From contig NC_087156.1 in NCBI RefSeq assembly GCF_035594125.1, positions 22,630,497 to 22,694,496 on the forward strand: a stretch of DNA of 64,000 nucleotides, in the 5' to 3' direction. Source of the DNA: Scylla paramamosain. Taxonomy: Eukaryota; Arthropoda; Malacostraca; Decapoda; Portunidae. Below the pieces are notes generated by a model. The model made no database searches. It was not told the origin of the DNA and saw only the letters and a program-made list of their open reading frames with translations. Positions 35,012-46,249 of the stretch are shown one piece after another. How positions within the stretch are numbered: the first letter of the stretch is position 1; every line of letters begins with the position of its first letter. The position numbers were made by a program, and so were the translations under genes.

Positions 35012-35437
35012 ACAACTGGTGTCATCAGAGCAACGCAAGGTCACAACCATGAATCATCCGACTATGCTGCAACAGATCTGAGGAACACTCTCAAGATGAA
35101 GGCTGCTGAGGATGTGGGCTCTACCAGCAACTCCGAGATCTTCAGGCGGGTAACAAGACATCACCAACATGGAGCAGATGTGTCTTTCTCATCTGTAGAG
35201 CGAAGCATGCTTCGAGCCAAGCGCCGAATTCAACCGAGGCAACCACACACTGCAGAGGAGTGCGCCAACATTCTAGAAAGCTTAGAGGCCCAGGCCTTTA
35301 ACGTAAACTTCAGATCTGTCGTCACAGATCAGGGAAGTGGTCATTTGGCAATTATTTTTTATTCTCTAACCCTGGTACCACTGATGACCACAATTAAGGA
35401 ATGGAATTTTTTATGTGCCAGCCAACCAGATGCATGA
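35012..35437 (+). CDS. Exon 2: finger closure and basic region, truncated
   Basis: Continues exon 1 in frame with TTGVIRATQGHNHE, which supplies H62 and H64 of the finger. A Ser/Arg-rich helical region follows (residues about 65-165), similar in position to the linker before the DDE domain of metazoan MULEs. From about 35345 the frame has lost similarity to the family, and it stops at 35435-35437 after SQPDA. I infer that the deletion joint lies in about 35345-35400. Confidence 0.65.
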   Translation, partial: TTGVIRATQGHNHESSDYAATDLRNTLKMKAAEDVGSTSNSEIFRRVTRHHQHGADVSFSSVERSMLRAKRRIQPRQPHTAEECANILESLEAQAFNVNFRSVVTDQGSGHLAIIFYSLTLVPLMTTIKEWNFLCASQPDA

Positions 35438-36140
35438 AGCAGTTGACTCTCTGTTCCAAGAAAATTTTGACTTGAATGATCATTCCCAGCCAAAAATTAC
35501 TGCATTCAAAACCTACATCACAGAGTACTGGATTCGAAAAGTCACTCCACAACGGTTATCTGTCTTCGAATTTTCTCGTGGAACTAACAATGATGCAGAG
35601 TCGTACCACAGCAGACTGAAAGCCATTGTCCGCCAGCACAAGCCAAACATTTACACTTTCCTCACACATCTGAATAATCTGATAACAGACACAACTAAGG
35701 ACATTGAACGTGTGGATGCTGGCTTGGACATCACTCGTCAGAAAAAGGAGAAGTTTGTCAGAAACATTGAGCGCAGGCAGAACTTGAAAGAACAATTACA
35801 GAATGGCACATACACATTAACCCAATACATTAATGCTGTCGCTTACACATTTGATAGCTCTGTTTCAGCATTTCAACTTCCTGGAGACAGTGCTGATGAA
35901 AGTGGGGATGAGCATCAAGGCCCTGACAACGCAGCTGGTACTCAAGATGTTCCTCCCGAACTTCGGTGCAGCATCTGCTTAAGGCGAAGGGAAAGGACAG
36001 TTGTTCTTTTGCCCTGCCGACATGCCTCCTTCTGTGCAGATTGCATAACTATCCTTGTATCAGCAGCAGATGCTAACAACCCGGCAACATGTCCCACTTG
36101 TCGTACTGCCATTCAAGACAGGCTTGAAGTTTACGTTTAA
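35430..36140 (+). CDS. MULE C-terminal region fused to a C3HC4 RING finger
   Basis: An open frame runs from before 35415; the first in-frame ATG is at 35430. Counting from 35415, residues 54-70 hold SRGTNNDAESYHSRLKA, the conserved TNN-x-x-E-x-x-H-x-RL block of MULE transposases, followed by KPNIYTFL. After an acidic linker (about 157-178), residues 185-229 form a RING: C185, C188, C201, H203, C207, C210, C226, C229, spaced C-x2-C-x12-C-x-H-x3-C-x2-C-x15-C-x2-C. RING domains recruit E2 ubiquitin-conjugating enzymes; what this one would ubiquitinate is unknown. The frame has no stop and all eight ligands are intact, so the RING part could still be translated. I do not recall RING as a standard MULE partner, hence the interest. 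Confidence 0.72.
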   Translation: MHEAVDSLFQENFDLNDHSQPKITAFKTYITEYWIRKVTPQRLSVFEFSRGTNNDAESYHSRLKAIVRQHKPNIYTFLTHLNNLITDTTKDIERVDAGLDITRQKKEKFVRNIERRQNLKEQLQNGTYTLTQYINAVAYTFDSSVSAFQLPGDSADESGDEHQGPDNAAGTQDVPPELRCSICLRRRERTVVLLPCRHASFCADCITILVSAADANNPATCPTCRTAIQDRLEVYV

Positions 36141-36307
36141 AATGTGCCATAGTAATTTTTTTTTTATATATATACGTACGTTTTAGTGAGAAATGAAAAA
36201 AAATATCATTGTAATGCCATATTTTATATATGTAAGTTTTACTGAAAAATAAAAAGTGCCATTTTAATTCATGTGCCTTCCAGTTTTTACAATCATATTT
36301 TTTACTT

Positions 36308-36553
36308 GTAGGAGATATGACAGTATAAATGTAGGAGTTATGCCGGATGCACCATACTGCCGCAGCTCCTACACAAAAACAAGTGTCAGGCACATTTCCT
36401 ACATAACAACTTGATACCCAGCGTATTTCCTACACCTACTGCGTGTAGGAGATATGCTGTATCTCTGTAGGAAATATGTCACTACTCTAAAAACTGCTTA
36501 ATTTGTATTTGATGTGTCCTGTAGGAAATGTGGCGTAGGAAATGTGGCGCGGC

Positions 36554-36556
<3 letters not shown>
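36308..36556. repeat. MULE right subterminal array and terminus
   Basis: Six GTAGGA (36308, 36331, 36445, 36467, 36521, 36535) and three TCCTAC motifs (36367, 36397, 36428) occur. Unlike the left end, both orientations are present. The terminal 22 bases pair imperfectly with the left terminus. Confidence 0.85.
36443..36496 (-). repeat. MULE inner inverted repeat, right arm
   Basis: A 54-base reverse-complement partner of 34326-34378, with about four differences. Confidence 0.92.

Positions 36557-36606
<50 letters not shown>
36557..36606. repeat. (AC)n microsatellite between MULE and LINE
   Basis: About 25 AC units start immediately at the GGCCCC end of the MULE and stop where the LINE copy begins. 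They are probably the continuation of the CA run at 34074-34169. Confidence 0.95.
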
Positions 36607-36608
<2 letters not shown>

Positions 36609-38627
36609 CCTGAAGGGTTGGACGTCTACGTAGAAAAATGCAGGGTGGTATCATCAGCGTAGGAGTGGATAGGGCAAGAAGTTTGGTTTAGAAGATCATT
36701 AATGAATAGCAGGAAGAGAGTGGTTGACAGGACAGAACCCTGAGGAACGCCACTGTTAATAGATTTAGGAGAAGAACAGTGACCGTCTACAGCAGCAACA
36801 GAATGGACAGAAAGGAAACTTGAGATGAAGTTACAGAGAGAAGGATAGAAACCGTAGGAGGGTAGTTTGGAAATCAAAGCTTTGTGCCAGACTATATCAA
36901 AAGGTTTTGATACTCGTATGTCTAAGGCAACAGCAAAAGTTTCACCAAAATCTCTAAAAGAGGATGACCAAGACTCAGTAAGGAAAGCCAGATCACCAGT
37001 AGAGCGGCCTTGACGGAATCCATATTCTCGATCGGATAGAAGGCTGTGAAGTGATAGATGTTTAGGAATCTTCTTGTTGAGGATAGATAAAAAAAAAAAC
37101 TTTAGATAGGCAGGAAATTAAAGCAATAAGACGGTAGTTTGAGTTATTTGAACGGTCACCCTTTTTAGGAACAGGCTGAATGTAGGCAAACTTCCAGCAA
37201 GAAGGAAAGGCAGATGTTGACAGGCAGAGTTGAAAGAGTTTGACTAAGCAAGGTGCAAGCACGGAGGCACAGTTTCGGAGAATAATAGGAGGGATCCCAT
37301 CAGGTCCATAAGCCTTCCGAGGGTTTAGGCCAGCGAGGGCATAGAAAACATCAATGCAAAGAATTTTAATAGGTGGCATGAAGTAGTCCAAGGTAGAGTT
37401 TTCAGGAAAGATTTGAGCGAAAAGTTCAGCGTTAGAGATGGATGTGATAGCAGTGGTCCCATGTGGATGAAATAAAGAGGGAAAGAAGAAGCAAAGTTAC
37501 TGGAGATGTTTTCGGCTAGGTGCCAGAAGTCACGGGGAGAGTTAGATCTTGAAAGAATTTGGCACTTTCTATTAATGAAGGAGTTTTTGGCTAGTTGGAG
37601 AACAGATTTGGAATGGTTCCAGGCAGAAATATAAGGCGCATGAGATTCTGATTCAAGTACCTTTTGTGGGCCGCCTCTATCATGTATAGCACGAGAACAG
37701 GCTGTGTTTAAACCAAGGTTTGGAAGGTTTAGGTTGAGAGAAAGAGTGAGGAATGTATGCCTCCATGCCAGACACTATCACTTCTGTTTTGAGCTCGGCA
37801 CACAGAGACGGGTCTCTGACACGGAAGCAGTAGTCATTCCAAGGAAAATCCTCAGGTTCCCTCAACTGGCGGAGGCAAAACGCCAGAGGCATCTCCGTTC
37901 AGGGGTATCCTGAGGAGGGATTGGAGCAATAGGACATGATACAGATATGCGATTGCGATCGGAGGAGCCCAACGGAGAAGAGAGGGTAACAGCATAAGCA
38001 GAAGGATTAGAGGTTAGGAAAAGATCAAGAATATTGGGCGTATCTCCAAGACGGTCAGAAATACGAGTAGGGTGTTGCACCAGTTGCTCTAGGTCATGGA
38101 GGACAGCAAAATTAAAGGCTAGTGGTGAACATTGAAGTCTCTAAGAATGGAGATCCCAGTAACAGGGAAGAGAGTGAGAATGTGCTCCACTTTGGAAGTT
38201 AAGTAATCAAAGAATTTCTTATAGTCAGAGGAGTTGGATGAGAGGTATACAACACAGATAAATTTAGTTTGAGAGTGACTCTGTAGTCGTAGCCAGATGG
38301 TGGAAAACTAAGAAGATTCAAGAGCGTGGGCATGAGAGCAGATTAAGTCGTTGCGCACATAAACGCAACATCCAGTTTTGGATTGAAAATGAGGACAGAG
38401 AAAGTAGGAGGGAACAGAAAAGGGGCTACTGTCAGTTGCCTCAGACACCTGTGTTTCAGTGTGGAAAAAGAAGATGAGGTTTAGTAGAGGAGAGGTGGTG
38501 TTCTACAGATTGAAAATAAGATCACAGACCACGAATGTTGCAGAAGTTAATGAAGAAAAAGTTGAGGGGAGGGTGTCAAGACACTTAGGGTTGATGCCAG
38601 AAGAGCAGTCCGACCTGGGGACATTTG
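36607..38627 (-). pseudogene. Broken crab non-LTR retrotransposon: endonuclease plus reverse transcriptase
   Basis: Read on the minus strand from about 38470, pieces of an APE-type endonuclease come first: [28 protein letters not shown] (about 38150-38125), LDLFLTSNP and [11 protein letters not shown] (about 37990-37955). A linker region follows (for example SFSQPKPSKPWF, about 37745-37705). Then come reverse-transcriptase blocks: RKAYGPDGIPP (about 37320-37290), PVPKKGDRSN (about 37175-37150), VALDIRVSKPFDIVWHK (motif A, about 36935-36885), SGVPQGSVLS (motif B, about 36760-36735) and HSYADDTTLH (motif C, about 36665-36635). It is jockey/CR1-like in layout and I recognise it as a very abundant crab family. 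Defects: GDFN reads RDFN, the catalytic His of SDH reads Arg, an A11 run at 37091-37101 shifts the frame after the block following PVPKKGD, and motif A has an extra residue. The 3' part beyond YADD is cut off at the CA tract and the 5' part is also missing. Confidence 0.9.
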
Positions 38628-39498
38628 TGAAAGAAGTGTTATTTTAACAGCCTGTTTTCATGGTGGCAATAATACGTCTTACATAAGTCGATGTTTCGTG
38701 AAATATATTACCGGATCTGTTGCTGCAGCATTACATTATGACTAATATATAATGCTTATGCACATTAACATAGAGTACTATGGTACGACATATCATTTCA
38801 CAGCAGCAGTGAACCCCTAATGAAAAAGAACACCTACAGAACAAAGTCTGATGACGAGTATTCCGAAAAATCCAAGTTTGTAAGCCATTCATTATGTGTA
38901 CAGATTTTTATGATTTTTAACTGTTAAACAATGAAGTTCATTCCAATAGGACACGTGATTTTCAACTGAGACAATGAATTAAATGTGGCAATATTACCTT
39001 AAATACCTCATGATTTTTTTTAGGAAGCAACACGAATGTCGCTTACGTCTTGCAGGATGAACAGACCACTGAGCAGTGGGGCTTTGTCGTCTGTACTTCA
39101 AAATCACTGGATGATGTTTAACCAAATTCAAATCACCTACACTACATTTACGACTGATGAAGCTTCAGAATGATGTGTGTGTGTGTGTGTGTGTGTACTC
39201 GTGCGCGCCTAATTCACAATGTTGTTAATCACCTGTTATCATCCCGGAAAGAGTTTAGAGCTCGTAGAGAGCGGTGTATGGCTAGGACCTCACGCACGCC
39301 ACACACCCCACCCCTCTGCTCAAAGGAAACAGTCACCGTTCACTCACTGTCACAGAAAAATCCTTAGCGACACAGCGGCGTTGGGACCTACTGTACACCT
39401 GTCGAGTGGTAGGGGGAAGGTCTCCACTGAGCTTCGAAGCTCTCTCTCTATTTATTTGTTATGTTGTTATAACTTTAGCATCCTTAATTAAAAAAAAA
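38628..39498. other. Non-coding AT-rich block
   Basis: Unique sequence with a short (GT)n at 39173-39196. No gene recognised. Confidence 0.45.
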
Positions 39499-39531
39499 CA
39501 CCTCCCTCTCCCTCTCTCTCCCCCCTCTCCC

Positions 39532-39601
<70 letters not shown>

Positions 39602-39735
39602 TCTCTCTCCCTCTCCCTCTCTTTCCCTCTCCCTCTCCCTCCCTCTCCCTCTCCCTCCCTCTCCCTCTCCCTCCCTCTCCCTTCCTCCCTCCCTCTCCCT
39701 TCCTCTCCCTCTCCCTTCCTCTCCCTCTCCTTCTC
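39499..39735. repeat. Polypyrimidine (CT)n/(CCCTCT)n tract
   Basis: About 237 bases almost entirely C and T: a perfect (CT)n core (about 39541-39596) within irregular CCCTCT, CCCTT and CTCCCT units. Confidence 0.96.
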
Positions 39736-40624
39736 TGTGTATGAATGGGGAGGTGAGTGTGTATGTACATTTCTTTTTCAGTGCCAAAACGATAATTATC
39801 CGCCCACAAAGACGTATCCTAATTCCTTCATCTTGCACCACATGCTACGCTTGCTGAAGTCAAGGCTTGCATTGAACATATCGTTTGGGAAAAAGTCGGT
39901 AATATCGAATCAGGCGAAAGCTGTCCGTTATTGGCGACAAAAACGAGTATCCCAAGTGAGGCTTAATTGATGACCCATTCTTTCCACCCCAAGGTTGTAT
40001 GTGACATCAAGTGATGCTTCCGTAAGAGGCAATCCGACAAAGTTTTTTATAAATATGCAATTCTCAGAATAATAATTTAATTAACCTTGGCAGAGATTCC
40101 AGCTGTCGACAAATGCCCTCCTTCCTACAGGTCTTTAATGGCTTATTAAGGTAAAGGCTTGGCTATACAAGAGCTGCAGCTGCCGGTAATATTGCAAGAA
40201 AACCACTCAGGATAGACAGTGAAGGTTACGCCGACTTGCCAGGATATCACCCCGCTACTTCTCTCACTAACCGGCGCCGATACAAGGCTCCATCATTAGC
40301 TTTTCAGCCTCATGTCTCAGTTTCTAAAATTCTGTCAGCCAGCCCTGGTCAGGAATATACGATGTGAAATGCATCAAACCACCAGGAATTGGGAAATCAT
40401 TAAATGGTATTTTTATCCTCAATTTCGTGTCCATGGTACTTACAGGTGACGAAAAAAAAAAAAAAAAAAGCTCATATTGCTCGCTACTCGGTCACACGCC
40501 AGCCTCTACCATGCCAGGTGGAGCTGCTCTTCCTCGCGGGACTCACGTGGCCGCCCGTGAGATTTAACTTAAAAAAAAAAAAAAAGTTTCGTGCAGAACA
40601 GGAAACCTTACTTGCGGTATGGGG

Positions 40625-40625
<1 letters not shown>
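39736..40625. other. Non-coding block
   Basis: Unique sequence with A runs at about 40449-40469 and 40570-40584. No gene recognised. Confidence 0.45.
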
Positions 40626-40682
<57 letters not shown>

Positions 40683-40704
40683 CTCGCTCTCTCTCTCTCT
40701 CTCT
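40626..40704. repeat. (CT)n microsatellite
   Basis: CT units with two short interruptions. Confidence 0.95.
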
Positions 40705-40835
40705 TTGAAACACGAATCGTTGGACTGAACGTGTCTGCGCGGCTTTCGACAACTGCTGGTTTGCTCGACGAAATATTAAAATGACGATGATGATGGCATG
40801 GTATATCGCGGTAATGATGATGATAATACTGATTA

Positions 40836-40838
<3 letters not shown>

Positions 40839-40932
<94 letters not shown>

Positions 40933-40951
40933 TATATATATATATATATAT
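40839..40951. repeat. (AT)n microsatellite
   Basis: About 55 AT units with one GAT interruption. Confidence 0.97.
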
Positions 40952-41017
40952 TATTGGTAATGATGATGATAACAGCAACAACAATAATAACGATAATAAT
41001 AAAAAAATAAAATAAAT

Positions 41018-41033
41018 AATAATAATAATAATG

Positions 41034-41105
<72 letters not shown>

Positions 41106-41106
41106 C

Positions 41107-41166
<60 letters not shown>

Positions 41167-41204
41167 TACTATTATCATTATTATTTTTTTACAACAACAA
41201 CAAC

Positions 41205-41250
<46 letters not shown>
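41018..41250. repeat. (AAT)n-C-(ATT)n palindrome followed by (CAA)n
   Basis: About 28 AAT units run to 41103. The sequence then turns about a single C (AATAATG-C-CATTATT) into about 20 ATT units to about 41165. Further out, a TGATAA interruption near 41032 has a counterpart TTATCA near 41175. A (CAA)n run follows at 41191-41250. Confidence 0.93.
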
Positions 41251-41251
<1 letters not shown>

Positions 41252-42569
41252 TTCCAGGTAAATTAAATTTCATATCTCACTGATTACACCGGGCATTAAC
41301 TTTGAGAAGCGCCACGTCCCCGAGTGTTTGCGGCCTGAGCTCTATTAAGTAGTGGAGGCAAGGAGCGCGTGTAATGAGGTGCCATCAGTGTGGGCAATCA
41401 TTTTAAGCCACACTCGTACCCCGACACATCACTGGTAAAAAGAAGATCAAGACGATGAAGAAAACCGAGAACTGAAACTTAAGAAACACTAATTTTTAAT
41501 GAAGATGCAAAAACAAAAACTTGTCTTATAACGAAAAGCAGGTGAATATCGAGTAGTTGTATTTTAATTAACAAAGTACAAGATAAGCCCTCCCTTTCCT
41601 ACGGGGCAATCTGAACGTAAAACAACAATGACGGAGATATAAATACTTGAACATCGAGAAGATTGTGGATAAAGAAAATTCTCCCTAAAAAAGCGGCAGG
41701 AATTCGTAACGTATTAGTAATTAGTAACTTGGAGTGAAAAGATAGAATTGAAGGTGCTTATGTCTTACCTTACAGAAGAGGAGGAGGAGGAGGAGGAGGA
41801 GGAGGAGGAGGAGGAGGAACGTCGTGATTACCATTCCTTAGTTACTGCAAGAGAAGAAAAATGAGAATTAAAGAACAAAAGATTGGACAAGAGGGCGTTG
41901 GACAGTACAGAACATACTTCCAGTACAAGTAACAGTTACCACAAATGCATACAACACTTGTTACATGAAGAATCTGAACAAAAAAATAATAAAATAAATA
42001 AATAAAAACCTATACTGTAGACACAAGTTTTCTGAGCATCAATAAATGAAACCACACATGCAAAACATTCCTCCCAGAATCCATTTTTTCGAGATTAAAC
42101 TTACGAGCACGACACAATCCAAGCCCGGCAGAGCGACAGAAAGTCAAGCCTGACACATTTACACAGAGATACCCAGCACCACTCCGGCCCTTCGTGCAGA
42201 GACAAAAAGCACGGAGGGTGGACAGAGAAAAAGCGAAAAAACAAGGATAGAGAGAGAGAGAGAGACGATCACTAAGAGCATTACAAAGTGAGAGGAGAGA
42301 ATAACACATGCCGGAATAGGGAAATACACATCATCTTCATTACACCACACCCGAGGGATAACACAAGAAAAAAAAAAAAGTGAAAAAAGACAAACTAACA
42401 CAAGTAGATAAAAGTGGACATGGCAGGAGTGAAAGCTTCCCCACAAAACCATGGTGAGGGACAATGTGGCCAACGGAGCAGCAAGGAACTGGGGAGAGGG
42501 AGACATGGGGAGGCAGGGATCCGAGTTCCCAGAGGTGGGGATTACCTGGACAGTGAGAGGAGCAGGTGT
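41251..42569. other. Non-coding block with a short GGA tract
   Basis: A (GGA)n run lies at 41777-41819. The rest is unique and AT-rich. No gene recognised. Confidence 0.45.
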
Positions 42570-42628
42570 GGAGGAGGAGGAGGAGGAGGAGGAGGAGGAG
42601 GAGGAGGAGGAGGAGGAGGAGGAGGAGG
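42570..42628. repeat. (GGA)n microsatellite
   Basis: About 19 GGA units. Confidence 0.95.
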
Positions 42629-42738
42629 GCAGAAAAGCTTTGTTATGCCGTGTTAGAGAATAATGAAATATGTCGATGAATGTGATGGTGAAGATTTGGT
42701 GCAAAATGATGTGAGCAATGAAGAAATGTTGAATAATT

Positions 42739-42863
<125 letters not shown>

Positions 42864-43305
42864 TGGGTAGGTGGGTAGGAAGGGACAAGGGTGTGAGAAA
42901 AATGACTGGTCTGGACAAGGAAGAAGATCCATCAGCGTATTAATCACGTGCCGACGCGAAGAGAGTGACAGAAGGGACGGGATGGTGCGCGTGGAGGCCT
43001 GGAGGGGAAGCAGGGAGGAATAGGAAGTGACAGGCTGGAGGGCTGAAGGGAGGCTGGGTAGGTCGCACACTCTAACTAGATTTACGTTCCTTCCCCTCGC
43101 CTTTCACCCCCTCCCTACTCATCCCTTAGATTACCTCCCGTGGGCGAACACCCAATGAGGCGACGGCGGCTTCCCCTTTACGGATTTGTAACAGAAACAA
43201 ACAAATTAAAGCGTTGTAATCGATGGGCGAGTCTAGGCACGTTTCACACACTTGCCTGAAGTTGGAAAAAATAAATACATAAATAAAACTGTAAGGGTAC
43301 TGATT

Positions 43306-43309
<4 letters not shown>

Positions 43310-43377
<68 letters not shown>
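43310..43377. repeat. (GT)n microsatellite
   Basis: About 34 GT units. Confidence 0.96.
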
Positions 43378-43730
43378 TGATACATGGTGTGGTCTAGATG
43401 GTGCCGAGTTGCTACAGAGAGATTCAGTGTGAGAAGTGTGGTGTGGTACAGTGCAGTGTGGTGTGGAACGGAGAGAAGAGAGCATGAAATGTGTAGCGTG
43501 AAATGTGTAGCATGATGTGGTGGAGCGTCGAGCAGTAATGTGCAGGGTAATGGTGTGGTGTAGTGAGGTGAGATGTGGTGTGACGTGAAGTAATAAGTTG
43601 CAGGTGACAGTGTAGGATAGTGTGGCACGGTTTGGCGTGGTGGTGTGTGGTGTAAATCAACTGGGCGCAAGAGGGTGGCTTGGCGTGGTGCAGTGTGGTG
43701 CGGCGTGAAACACTACACGGTGCAGGCTAA
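43378..43730. repeat. Degenerate GTGTGGTG-rich array
   Basis: About 350 bases of irregular GTGTGGTG, GTGCAGTGTGG and AGTGTGG motifs, including a tandem GTGAAATGTGTAGC pair near 43485-43515. There is no constant unit length. It continues directly from the GT tract. Confidence 0.8.
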
Positions 43731-44337
43731 TGGTGTCGCCGCCCTATCCCGCCGCCTCGCTAGCAGCTTTCACCAATTTACATACCCGAGGGATCACACC
43801 GGCGCCCGTCCATCTGACTAATTAAACACGGATCAATCATGCCAAGACTGTCGTGTCCATATTGACTTTCTAATGACGACAAAACCATATGCCTCCCTGT
43901 ACAAATCCTACACTTGGCACTCGGGGTACCATTCCTGGGGCGCTGGGAGGAAGGCACGCATCCGTCCAGACATGACGGGTGTGCCTGATTTTTGCTCTCC
44001 ATTCCTCATCCTCACCCCATGGAGACCAATAGATATATCCACCATTTCATCGGCGATACCTGACGCTCATGATTCATCGCTCGCACCCCATACTACGCAT
44101 GCTGGTCGTCTCTCACCGTCTCCTGCTTCTGCGTCTATACGTCCGTGCCGCTTCTCACACGCAGGTTCTGGCACAAGTATATAGCAGAGTTCTATAGTAT
44201 CAGAGGCATTGGAAATACCGTGTTTTGATGGAAAGAAATCTTGTAATTTTCTCCTTTATATTCGTTAAAAATTCAAAGGGTGTTAAAAAATTATAGTAAT
44301 AGTTTTTTTTTTTTTTTCATACAATGACTTCCAAGGC

Positions 44338-44339
<2 letters not shown>
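43731..44339. other. Non-coding block
   Basis: Unique sequence with a T15 run at about 44304-44318. No gene recognised. Confidence 0.45.

Positions 44340-44427
<88 letters not shown>
44340..44427. repeat. (GT)n microsatellite
   Basis: About 43 perfect GT units. Confidence 0.97.
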
Positions 44428-44428
<1 letters not shown>

Positions 44429-44789
44429 CAATGAAAATCGGACGATGACGACAACTATCAACTTTCTGAAGCTCGAAACCTTTAAGAAGGAAAAGGAAAT
44501 GCTTCAAATATTGCAGTGGATATACAGCTTTCGTCAAGTGAAAGGCGCCTTTGTGAGTGGTGGCGACGCCCTGGGGCCGAGGTGGAGGTGATGGACCTCG
44601 GACACTTGTCATGAGGTGACCGGTGAAAGGCTCGGGTGACAGTGAGTGGTGGCGGGGGTTGGGGCGTTGACTGAGTGAACGATGGAACACGGAGACGAGC
44701 CTCGCAGTCTATTTTGTGCTCCCAAAAACTGACGACGAGAATCGATGAGCTCTATTTAGTGATTGTCCAACAGACGATTTCTAGCGATA

Positions 44790-44810
44790 GCAATAATAAT
44801 AATAATAATA

Positions 44811-44867
<57 letters not shown>

Positions 44868-44912
44868 GTGGTAATGATAATAACAATAATAGTAGTAATA
44901 ATAATAATATTA

Positions 44913-44975
<63 letters not shown>

Positions 44976-45006
44976 CAACAACAATAATAGGAATAATAAT
45001 AGCAAG

Positions 45007-45051
<45 letters not shown>

Positions 45052-45052
45052 T
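44790..45052. repeat. (AAT)n(GAT)n(AAT)n(CAA)n compound triplet tract
   Basis: AAT units, about 19 GAT units (44811-44866), irregular AAT/AGT units, about 25 AAT units (44915-44971) and CAA units (45008-45050) follow in series. The poly-N/D/I/T frames are artefacts. Confidence 0.96.
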
Positions 45053-45177
45053 TCAATACAAACATCTTTCCACCCACGAAAAAAAGAAAAGAAAAAAAAA
45101 AACGGAAAAAACAAAATAGGAAAGCACTGAAACATAAACCAAGAAACAGAGAAAGGAAAAACTAAAGACAATCCTAT

Positions 45178-45260
45178 GGGAGAGGTTTTTAGGCCTCCAA
45201 CAACGGCGCCCATTTTAGTTGCCTTTTACGACACGCGTGGAATGTGGCGGCGTGTACATC
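45178..45260. repeat. Dispersed-repeat core motif
   Basis: GCCTTTTACGACACGCGTGG at about 45221-45240 resembles a conserved core seen in many invertebrate retroposons. This is recognition from memory of the motif only, and boundaries are not defined. Confidence 0.35.
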
Positions 45261-45479
45261 TAGGTCCTCGTATCTCGTAATAGCAACTTAGTAAGGCAGT
45301 GAGATTTGTAGGAGAGCTTACGATAATGAAGTGATAAGGCTATAGAACATCACTCTTTGTTATATTAAACTCTAGAGAAAGAAAATGGTAGCCCCACTGA
45401 TGCTGGCTAACAAACCCACAAGACTCATCTTTAACTACGATGCTATTCACAACCAAGTAACTCTTAACCCATCACAGTC

Positions 45480-45640
45480 CACAGTGTTTCGAGCGTAAGC
45501 CTCCCGTCAATGTGCTGAATCTTACGCCTCAATCTGTTCAGGGTTCGGATCGCGGCGGTGACGGTCGGCAATCAGTTAACTCTGCGGTTTATTCACCTTT
45601 CGATGGCTGGCTGGTAAATAAGTGGATCGGGAAACCGTCA
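45480..45640 (+). repeat. Probable tRNA-derived SINE (+)
   Basis: GGGTTCGGATC at about 45541-45551 fits an RNA polymerase III B box. A plausible A-box region lies some 45 bases upstream. The downstream GTTAACTCTGCGG and GGCTGGCTGGTAAATAAG segments read like a SINE body. There is no clear tail or target duplication. Confidence 0.45.
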
Positions 45641-45732
45641 TTACGGGAGGTGCCACAGAGGGTGACCTGGATGTGGTGATTAAGCTTCAGAATAATGGAC
45701 GGATAAGTAATGACTCGTGTCACCAGAGACTA

Positions 45733-45935
<203 letters not shown>

Positions 45936-46182
45936 GCCATCTCGCTCATAACCAAGAATCTGGCCTATAACTATCCCGGTGAGGCATGACGCCGGCTAGA
46001 CGTGTCAAGAGGGTGGCCGGGATACACATCACGTATCTCGGAGTGAAGTTAATGTCGGAGGAAACCAGGGGAGGTTAACTGTAAATCTGGCCAAGACACA
46101 CCACCCGTGAGTGATGGCGACCAGGCCACAGCGTGTTGATAATGATGACTGCGACGGTGACGATGATAACAAAAATTATGAT

Positions 46183-46186
<4 letters not shown>

Positions 46187-46249
<63 letters not shown>

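Larger units (their letters stand above)
34696..36140 (+). pseudogene. MULE transposase gene: FLYWCH finger, deleted core, MULE C-terminus and RING
   Basis: Exon 1 (34696-34848, 51 codons) ends at a GTAAGA donor. A 163-base intron ends in TTTTACAG and exon 2 starts at 35012 in phase 0. Spliced, they give a FLYWCH zinc finger with ligands C37, C43, H62 and H64, the last two as GHNHE. Exon 2 continues with a basic region to VVTDQGSGHL (about 35345). In related MULEs the DDE catalytic domain of roughly 250-300 residues should follow there; instead about 60 bases lead, in another frame, to the family's C-terminal part. That part has GTNNDAESYHSRLKA and a HKPNIYTFL segment, then a RING finger, and it ends at TAA 36140. 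AATAAA lies at about 36247. The deletion and frame change make this copy unable to encode an active transposase unless a further intron is present. The ATG at 34696 was chosen as the first in-frame Met before the finger. Confidence 0.8.

Noticed and set aside
35556..35795. 79-codon minus-strand frame inside the MULE C-terminal region
   Set aside because: It is the antisense shadow of the conserved TNNDAE-containing frame.
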